Part shown: positions 15,664 through 20,763 of the stretch, one piece after another
How the letters are laid out: the number at the start of each line of letters is the position of its first letter
How positions within the stretch are numbered: the first letter of the stretch is position 1
DNA from: CFX2 sp014338005
GTDB lineage: Bacteria > Chloroflexota > Anaerolineae > Aggregatilineales > Phototrophicaceae
DNA length: 20,763 bases
NCBI GenBank assembly: GCA_030263555.1
Contig: SZPE01000078.1
Coordinates: 1 to 20,763 of the forward strand
Direction: 5' to 3'
Position numbers and translations under genes: made by a program
Notes under the pieces: model-generated
What the model was told of the DNA's origin: nothing
What the model saw: the letters and a program-made list of their open reading frames with translations, nothing else
The model's database searches: none

Positions 15664-16451
15664 TCACCGTTACGTCGGGTAAGGGGGGCGTTGGCAAAAC
15701 CACTGCTACCGCGAATCTCGGCGTGTCGCTGGCGAGACTGGGCAAAAAAGTCGTGCTGATTGACGCAGACGTTGGCCTGCGAAATCTGGACATCGTGATG
15801 GGGTTGGAAAACCGCATCGTTTACGATCTGATAGATGTGGTCGAGGGGCGCTGCCAGCTCCGCCAGGCGATGATTAAACATAAACAATTCCCGGATTTGT
15901 TTTTAATCCCTGCCGCCCAAACCCGCGACAAAACCGCCATCAGCCCCGCCGACATGATTCAGATTACCGACAAGCTGCGGCCCGAATTTGACTTCATCCT
16001 GATCGATTCGCCTGCCGGTATCGAACGCGGCTTTCGCAACGCCGTCGCCTCTGCCGATGAAGTGTTGATCGTCACTAACCCGGAAGTTTCCGCCGTGCGC
16101 GATGCCGACCGCATCATCGGCCTGCTGGAAGCCAACAACAAAGGCCCGGCCAAACTTATCATCAACCGCGTCAATCCTGATATGGTGCGTAAAGGCGAGA
16201 TGATGTCGGCGGACGACGTGACCGACATCCTCGCCATTAAACTGATCGGCATCGTGCCGGAGGACGAACACGTCATTCCAGCCTCCAACAGCGGCATTCC
16301 GGTTACACTCAATGAAAATTCTCGCGCCGGGGCGGCCTTTCGGAATATCGCTCGCCGTCTGACCGGCGAAAATGTCCCGTTTCTGCCGATGAACGACTCC
16401 GGCGGCTTTTTCCAGCGGCTGGCGCGGCTGTTCACCGGCCAAGGCGAGTAG
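15648..16451 (+). CDS. minD: septum site-determining ATPase MinD
   Basis: A 267-residue ParA-superfamily ATPase that binds membrane in its ATP dimer form and carries MinC. It has the deviant Walker A SGKGGVGKTT (K12, K17), LIDADVGLRNLD (switch region), IDSPAGIERGF (Walker B/switch II) and NPEVSAVRDADRIIGLL, all diagnostic. The C-terminal FFQRLARLF is an amphipathic membrane-targeting helix. It starts at ATG 15648 inside the end of minC (AAAGAGG about 4 nt upstream), and minE follows after 14 nt. Confidence 0.97.
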   Translation: MGAKVITVTSGKGGVGKTTATANLGVSLARLGKKVVLIDADVGLRNLDIVMGLENRIVYDLIDVVEGRCQLRQAMIKHKQFPDLFLIPAAQTRDKTAISPADMIQITDKLRPEFDFILIDSPAGIERGFRNAVASADEVLIVTNPEVSAVRDADRIIGLLEANNKGPAKLIINRVNPDMVRKGEMMSADDVTDILAIKLIGIVPEDEHVIPASNSGIPVTLNENSRAGAAFRNIARRLTGENVPFLPMNDSGGFFQRLARLFTGQGE

Positions 16452-16465
16452 AAAGAGAATCGCCC

Positions 16466-16795
16466 ATGTCAGGCTTTTTCGACTGGATGCGCGGGCGTTC
16501 TGCCGCCAAAAGCAGTGGTACGGTTGCAAAAGAACGCCTCCAGTTCGTTCTGGTGCATGACCGCATCAACCTGCCGCCGGAGCGTATGGAGGAGATGAAG
16601 GCCGAAATTCTGGCCGTCATCTCGAAATACGTGGCTGTGGACCGGGATAACGTGGACATCGCCCTCCAGCAGCGCAACCGGGACAGTTTAATCGTCGCTG
16701 AAATCCCCTTTTCGCAAAGCCACGACAGCGACGAAGCCCGTCGCCGCCTGGCGCAAGCCGCCGACGAAACCGCCGATGAGCCAGATGATAGTTAA
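16466..16795 (+). CDS. minE: cell division topological specificity factor MinE
   Basis: A 109-residue protein that stimulates the MinD ATPase and so confines MinCD inhibition away from midcell. An N-terminal amphipathic segment (SGFFDWMRG) is followed by the MinD-contact helix/strand ERLQFVLVHDRINLPPERME (about 23-43) and the dimerising topological-specificity domain (KAEILAVISKYVAVD...VDIALQQRNRDSLIVAEIP). The acidic, low-complexity C-terminal tail (about 85-109) is extra. The ribosome-binding site is GAAAGAGA upstream of the ATG. Confidence 0.95.
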   Translation: MSGFFDWMRGRSAAKSSGTVAKERLQFVLVHDRINLPPERMEEMKAEILAVISKYVAVDRDNVDIALQQRNRDSLIVAEIPFSQSHDSDEARRRLAQAADETADEPDDS

Positions 16796-16804
16796 GCATG
16801 TGTC

Positions 16805-16833
16805 TTTTATTCCCGGTGCGCGGCCATTATAAT
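16805..16833 (+). promoter_or_regulatory. candidate promoter upstream of rodA
   Basis: A perfect -10 TATAAT (16828-16833) lies 30 bp before the rodA ATG, with a poor -35 TTTTAT (16805-16810) at 17 bp spacing. It may give rodA its own transcript in addition to readthrough from minE. Confidence 0.35.
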
Positions 16834-16862
16834 CAACCAACGATGTTTAATCGGGATTGACT

Positions 16863-17960
16863 ATGAGTCGTGCCTGGAATTTTTGGCGACAGTTTGATTA
16901 TGTGCTGTTCGGCACCACGCTCCTGCTGATTGTTTTTGGCATATTGATGATCGCCAGCGCCACGCGCGGCGCGATTGACCCCGAACTCATCAGCCGGGTG
17001 CCGGACCAGATTCAGTATGCCATCATCGGCATATTTGTGGTGTTCGTACTGGCGGCGGTGGATTACCGGCTGCTGGGCGGCCTGCATCTGTGGTTGTATG
17101 TGGTGATGGTCGGCCTGCTGCTGCTGGTGCAGTTCCTGGGTGTAGTAGGGGACGCCGGCTCGCAGCGGTGGATTAACCTGGGCATCCGTATTCAGCCCTC
17201 CGAAATCGGCAAAATTCTGATTATCATTACGCTTGGTTATTATCTGTCGCAGCGTTATCATGAAATGGGCCGTCTGCGAACCGTGTTCGGCTCGCTGGCG
17301 CATATAGCCATCCCGGCGGGCCTGGTGTTCATCCAGCCGAACCTGGGGACGACCATTGTTTTCGGCGTAATCTGGTTCACGCTGGTGTGGGCGGCGGGGC
17401 TGCGGCTGAAGCATATCGCTCTGTTCCTGCTGGTGATCTTGATCGCCGCGCCGCTTGTTTGGGCGCGCATGGAGCCGTATCAGCGGTCGCGTATCACCAC
17501 CTTCATCAACCCCGAAGGTGACCCGGACGCTTTTTACAACATTCAGCAGTCGCGCATCGCGGTGGGTTCCGGCGGCCTGGTGGGCAAGGGTTATGCCAAC
17601 GGCACGCAGAGCCAGCTTCGATTTTTGCGCGTGCGCCATACCGACTTCATCTTCAGCGTGATTGCTGAGGAGTTCGGCCTGGTCGGCGGCGTTGGGGTGC
17701 TGGTGTTGATCGGTGTGGTCATTTTACGCATTTTACGCGGCGCGCGGATGGCCGCCGACCCATTGGGCAGCATGATCTGTTATGGTGTGGCCGCCATCAT
17801 TTTTTTCCAGACCACCGTCTCGGTCGGCATGAACTTAAACCTGCTGCCCGTCACCGGCCTGACGCTGCCGTTTATCAGTTCCGGCGGCACGTCGCTGCTT
17901 TCCATGCTGGCCGGGGTGGGATTGGCGGAAAGCGTCATCATCCGCCGGCGGCGGGTGTAA
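16863..17960 (+). CDS. rodA: SEDS-family peptidoglycan glycosyltransferase RodA
   Basis: A 365-residue polytopic membrane enzyme that polymerises lipid II into glycan strands, partnered with a class B PBP. The start is ATG 16863 with GGGA 6 nt upstream; an upstream TTG at 16857 lacks ribosome-binding-site spacing. About 10 helices are visible. SEDS signatures: QRWINLGIRIQPSEIGKI, FIQPNLGTTIVFGVIW, YNIQQSRIAVGSGGLVGKGY, RVRHTDFIFSVIAEEFGLVG (with the catalytic Asp in HTDF), NLLPVTGLTLPFISSGGTSL. RodA rather than FtsW is inferred from mreBCD and PBP2 in the same cluster; sequence alone does not fully separate the two. Confidence 0.92.
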   Translation: MSRAWNFWRQFDYVLFGTTLLLIVFGILMIASATRGAIDPELISRVPDQIQYAIIGIFVVFVLAAVDYRLLGGLHLWLYVVMVGLLLLVQFLGVVGDAGSQRWINLGIRIQPSEIGKILIIITLGYYLSQRYHEMGRLRTVFGSLAHIAIPAGLVFIQPNLGTTIVFGVIWFTLVWAAGLRLKHIALFLLVILIAAPLVWARMEPYQRSRITTFINPEGDPDAFYNIQQSRIAVGSGGLVGKGYANGTQSQLRFLRVRHTDFIFSVIAEEFGLVGGVGVLVLIGVVILRILRGARMAADPLGSMICYGVAAIIFFQTTVSVGMNLNLLPVTGLTLPFISSGGTSLLSMLAGVGLAESVIIRRRRV

Positions 17961-18038
17961 ACCCGGTCTTTTAAGCCGGCTTGCGTTGTTGTAATATTAG
18001 CTCCTACAGTTGGTTTAAACAGAGATTCGATTTCGTCC

Positions 18039-19541
18039 ATGACCGATTCACCATCACGCCCGGTACGGACGCGCTTTGCGCCCAGTCCAACCGGCTCGCT
18101 GCATATCGGCGGCCTTCGCACGGCCCTTTTCAACTGGCTGTTCGCCCGGCATCATAACGGCGCGTTTATCCTGCGGATCGAAGATACCGACCAAAAACGC
18201 TTCGATCCGACCGCCCTGGATACGCTGATGGAGGCGCTGCGCTGGGCAGGGCTGCAATGGGACGAAGGGCCGGAGGTCGGCGGCGCGTATGGGCCGTATG
18301 TGCAGTCGGAGCGGGTGGCGCTGTATCAACAGTGGGCTAAGTGGCTGGTCGAAAACGACAAAGCCTACTACTGCTACTGCTCGTCGGAACGTTTGCAGCA
18401 GGTGAATAAGGAAAAAGAAGCCCGCAAAGAGCCGCCCGGTTATGACCGCCGCTGCCGCAACCTGACGCCGGAGCAGCGCGCGGCCTACGAAGCGCAGGGT
18501 ATCACGCCGGTCATCCGCTTCAAAATGCCGCTGGACGGGCAGACCGTCGTGCAGGATGCGATTCGCGGCGAAAGCGTGTTCGACAACGCCACCCAGCAGG
18601 ATGCCGTTTTGCTCAAGTCGGACGGCTTCCCGACCTATCATCTGGCGGTGGTGGTGGACGATCACTTCATGGAAATTTCCCACGTGATGCGCGCGATTGA
18701 ATGGTTTCCCTCCTTCCCGCTGCATGTTCAGCTCTGGCAGGCTTTCGGTTGGGAAATGCCCGTCCACGCCCACCTGCCGGTGATGCTGAACCCGAACGGC
18801 AAGGGCAAGATGAGCAAGCGTAATCCCCCCAGGGATAAATACGGCAACCTCATCCCGGTGATGGTGCATGACTACATACGCGCCGGGTATCTGCCGGAGG
18901 CGATGACGAACTTCCTGGCGAACATCGGCTGGAACTTCGGCGACGAGCGCGAATTTTTTACGATGGATGAGGCGATTCAACGCTTCGACCTGGCGCGCGT
19001 CAACCCGGCCAACAGCGCCTTCCCGGTGGAAAAACTGGACTGGCTGAACGGCGAACATATCCGCGCTCTGCCGACAGATGAGCTGGCGCGCCGCCTGCGA
19101 AATGTGCTGACAGACGCGGGTTTTGTGGTGGACGACGATTTGCTGCGGCGGGTGACGCCGCTGGTACAGATTCGGTTGAAGACGCTCAACGAGATCGTTA
19201 GCCTGGCCGGGTTTTTCTTCCGCGACGAGTTTTTGCCCGCGCCGCCGGAAGAACTGATCCAGGAAAAAATGGACGCGCAAAAAACCTGCCGCGCCCTGGA
19301 ACGCGCCTATGAAGCTCTTTTGCCGCTGGACGATTTTTCGCACGCCGCGCAGGAAGCCGTTCTGCGCCCGCTGACCAACGAACTGGGGCTAAAACCCAAG
19401 CAGTTATTCGGGGCACTGCGTGTGGCCGTGACCGGGCAGCGGGTCGCCACGCCGCTGTTTGAAACCAACGAAATCCTGGGTAAAGACGTGGTGCTGGAGC
19501 GTATTAAAATGGCTTCGCAAAGTCTGGTTTGTCAGCCTTGA
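18039..19541 (+). CDS. gltX: glutamyl-tRNA synthetase
   Basis: A 500-residue class I aminoacyl-tRNA synthetase that charges tRNA-Glu (and, in lineages lacking GlnRS, also tRNA-Gln, later amidated). RFAPSPTGSLHIGGLRTALF holds the HIGH-type motif (HIGG, 22-25), and KGKMSKRN holds KMSKS-type 257-261. CYC...YDRRCRN is the zinc-site region of bacterial GluRS, FEDTD-like RIEDTDQKRF is present, and the C-terminal helical bundle is the anticodon-binding domain. The start is ATG 18039; no clear Shine-Dalgarno is seen. The stop overlaps, tail to tail by 10 bp, the end of the recombinase frame and also contains the -35 of the downstream tRNA promoter. Confidence 0.96.
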   Translation: MTDSPSRPVRTRFAPSPTGSLHIGGLRTALFNWLFARHHNGAFILRIEDTDQKRFDPTALDTLMEALRWAGLQWDEGPEVGGAYGPYVQSERVALYQQWAKWLVENDKAYYCYCSSERLQQVNKEKEARKEPPGYDRRCRNLTPEQRAAYEAQGITPVIRFKMPLDGQTVVQDAIRGESVFDNATQQDAVLLKSDGFPTYHLAVVVDDHFMEISHVMRAIEWFPSFPLHVQLWQAFGWEMPVHAHLPVMLNPNGKGKMSKRNPPRDKYGNLIPVMVHDYIRAGYLPEAMTNFLANIGWNFGDEREFFTMDEAIQRFDLARVNPANSAFPVEKLDWLNGEHIRALPTDELARRLRNVLTDAGFVVDDDLLRRVTPLVQIRLKTLNEIVSLAGFFFRDEFLPAPPEELIQEKMDAQKTCRALERAYEALLPLDDFSHAAQEAVLRPLTNELGLKPKQLFGALRVAVTGQRVATPLFETNEILGKDVVLERIKMASQSLVCQP

Positions 19542-20763
19542 AATCGCCGGATGGGTGTGTTATAGTAACCCCCGTCCACATTGGGGGATAGTTCAACGGC
19601 AGAACGACGGGTTCTGGCCCCGTTAATCTTGGTTCGAATCCAGGTCCCCCAGCTTAATTGGATCCAGTTCGAACATTCTGGATGAGGATCGGCGGAGATT
19701 TCTCCGCCGATTTTCATTTGTGGTCTGATACCTTCGCGGCGGTTCACACTGCGTATCTCGTCGGTCAAATCCTTGAGATAGGCGAATGGAGTCCGCAACT
19801 CCAACTTTACAATTCCCTCAGCATTCACGATAACTCGTTCAACGACCTGACGCAGCAGTTCTTTCTGGTCACTGCGTTCCAAGCTATTATACAGCACTCC
19901 GATTTTTGCGATAATTCCAAGGGCTGTATCCAAATTGCTGATGTGAAATTCCTGTTCCTGCTGGACTGTCTCGAGACTCTGGCGCAGTTTGCTGCGTCGA
20001 TCCTGCCACTCTGCCCACAGATTATCCCAGACAGCCTCCGTGATTTTCCCCGAAGCAAATAATCGCGCCATCCGTGCTTCTTCTTCATCAACCGCTTTCA
20101 ACGCAGCTTCAAGTCGAAACTTTTCATCAGGTTTCAGATGTCCCAACCTCTGAGCAAGCTCATGGGTATAACTTGCGCGAATCAATGGGATCAATTCAGG
20201 ATCAACCTGAATTCGCATGAGTTCGAGCGGAATCTGCTCATCCACATCACGACACAGAAAGCTGACCCCTCCGGCACTTGCCACTCGATAATAGGGTGTG
20301 CCTCCGTTGGCACGTCCTGCATTGGAGGTCGAGCCTGTCAGCCGAACGAGGCTGCTGTCTTCGCTTTTGCGGTAAAAAATCAACCCTTTGAGCAGATAAT
20401 CTTGCTTGCGACGCGAATAACGATTTAGGGTACGCCGTGCAAGGATTTCCAATCCACGCTCAAATTCTTCGGTTGTAACCAGTGGTTCCCAATTTCCACG
20501 TATAGTCTTGGGCAGGATGTTGTTCTTCAAACTCACCACCCAGCCTGCATACGTCCAGTTATGAAAGGTATTGGAAAGCGTGCTGATGTTGTGTTTGCGC
20601 TTGCCATTGGCGGACACTTCTACAAAAGGACGACCTGTGCGATGACGATAGCCTTGCGCGTGAAGTGCCTCGGCAATTTCGTCGAGCGTCAGACGGTCTT
20701 CCAACAGTAAATCCCAGGCAGTTCGCCAGATAATTGCGCGTTCAGGGTCAAGTTCAATCCAAT
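19532..20763 (-). CDS. large serine recombinase/integrase, N-terminal part beyond the right edge
   Basis: 409 residues are visible and the frame is open to the window edge; a TTG at 20704 is internal, not a real start. The visible part begins in the Recombinase domain (ELDPERAIIWRTAWDLLLED, then LTLDEIAEALHAQGYRHRTG and NWTYAGWV). It continues through the region normally holding a zinc ribbon (YLLKGLIFYRKSED...YYRV) and a long coiled coil (about KAVDEEEARMARLFASGKIT to LETVQQEQE), and ends with RQVVERVIVN..VKLELRTPFAYL. The catalytic resolvase domain with its serine is outside the window. The zinc-ribbon cysteines are absent; one Cys (FLCRD) remains in this region. The last ~39 codons are antisense to tRNA-Gln and its promoter (WGTWIRTKINGARTR is a typical antisense-tRNA peptide). 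The gene is AT-richer than its neighbours. It should catalyse integration and excision of a mobile element. Confidence 0.88.
   Translation of the reverse strand, partial: WIELDPERAIIWRTAWDLLLEDRLTLDEIAEALHAQGYRHRTGRPFVEVSANGKRKHNISTLSNTFHNWTYAGWVVSLKNNILPKTIRGNWEPLVTTEEFERGLEILARRTLNRYSRRKQDYLLKGLIFYRKSEDSSLVRLTGSTSNAGRANGGTPYYRVASAGGVSFLCRDVDEQIPLELMRIQVDPELIPLIRASYTHELAQRLGHLKPDEKFRLEAALKAVDEEEARMARLFASGKITEAVWDNLWAEWQDRRSKLRQSLETVQQEQEFHISNLDTALGIIAKIGVLYNSLERSDQKELLRQVVERVIVNAEGIVKLELRTPFAYLKDLTDEIRSVNRREGIRPQMKIGGEISADPHPECSNWIQLSWGTWIRTKINGARTRRSAVELSPNVDGGYYNTPIRRFQG
19538..19566 (+). promoter_or_regulatory. promoter of tRNA-Gln
   Basis: TTGAAA (19538-19543), a 17-bp spacer and TATAGT (19561-19566) preceded by TGT (extended -10) form the best promoter match in the window. 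The start site would be near 19573, about 9 nt before the mature tRNA 5' end. The -35 overlaps the gltX TGA. Confidence 0.7.
19582..19652 (+). tRNA. tRNA-Gln (anticodon CTG)
   Basis: A full cloverleaf: acceptor TGGGGGA/TCCCCCA, D-arm GTTC-AACGGCA-GAAC, anticodon stem ACGGG/CCCGT with loop TTCTGGC (anticodon CTG, decoding CAG), a 4-nt variable loop, T-arm CTTGG-TTCGAAT-CCAGG, and discriminator G. The 3' CCA is not encoded. It has its own promoter and terminator. The opposite strand is read through by the serine recombinase frame, and the gene is the likely attachment site of an integrated element. Confidence 0.94.
19640..20763. mobile_element. end of an integrated element at tRNA-Gln (att junction near the tRNA 3' half)
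   Basis: An integrase abutting and reading toward a tRNA, together with the drop in GC content starting right after it, indicates an integrated genomic island or integrative element. The left junction is placed only roughly at the tRNA T-arm/acceptor region; the core sequence cannot be fixed without the far end, which is outside the window. The only element gene in view is the recombinase. Confidence 0.55.
19688..19714 (+). terminator. intrinsic terminator after tRNA-Gln
   Basis: A perfect 10-bp stem ATCGGCGGAG/CTCCGCCGAT with a 4-nt ATTT loop runs straight into TTT (19712-19714), 35 bp beyond the tRNA. It is also inside the antisense recombinase frame (residues near MKIGGEISAD), so the coding and terminator functions share sequence. 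Confidence 0.75.

Noticed and set aside
17962..17980. Possible terminator CCGG...CCGG between rodA and gltX
   Set aside because: Only a 4-bp stem with an 8-nt or longer loop and no T-tract; not supportable.
18054..19343. 429-codon open frame opposite gltX
   Set aside because: Arg/His/Val-rich antisense translation of gltX with no domain features.
20702..20704. TTG as start of the recombinase
   Set aside because: The frame is open to the edge and upstream residues match the Recombinase domain, so the gene continues beyond the window.

Overview
The window looks like a chromosomal segment of a Chloroflexota bacterium, most likely from the Anaerolineae side. This is an inference from gene content, GC-rich codon use, frequent GTG/TTG starts, the joined mre/pbp2/min/rodA gene order and a CCCTCA...TGAGGG-type interspersed repeat. 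No 16S or other decisive marker is present. The right-hand ~1.1 kb is visibly more AT-rich and is the end of an integrated element.

Left part (1-8.8 kb, accessory and housekeeping). A Clp/Hsp100 ATPase, cut by the left edge, runs leftward; its first ATPase module looks dead. Divergent from it is a secreted fusion of a GISRG esterase with a CapA-type metallophosphatase-like domain. Converging on that is a leftward set: tilS (tRNA-Ile lysidine synthase), a response regulator joining an NtrC-like receiver to an OmpR-type winged helix, and a secreted family-3 glycoside hydrolase (NagZ-like) whose GTG start overlaps the regulator's stop. Two copies of an 8-bp direct repeat spaced 11 bp apart lie just upstream of the regulator's probable promoter and may be an autoregulatory site.

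Central part (8.9-18.0 kb, cell shape and division). An all-rightward cluster: mreB, mreC, mreD, penicillin-binding protein 2, an unidentified ~12-TM membrane protein, minC, minD, minE and a RodA/FtsW glycosyltransferase. This places the MreBCD scaffold, the PBP2/RodA synthase pair and the MinCDE septum-placement system in one nearly contiguous unit. Strong TATAAT boxes precede mreB and rodA. gltX (glutamyl-tRNA synthetase) follows.

Right end (19.5-20.8 kb, mobile element boundary). A tRNA-Gln(CUG) gene with a good promoter and an intrinsic terminator follows gltX. A large serine recombinase, whose catalytic domain lies beyond the right edge, reads toward the tRNA on the opposite strand. Its frame stays open through the whole tRNA and its promoter and stops inside the gltX terminus. 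This marks the tRNA as the probable attachment site; the cargo of the element is outside the window.

No CRISPR array, insertion sequence or complete defence system was seen. The points most worth following are the recombinase/tRNA/gltX overlap, the pseudo-AAA Clp protein, the esterase-CapA fusion, the regulator's direct repeats and the unknown membrane protein inside the morphogenesis cluster.
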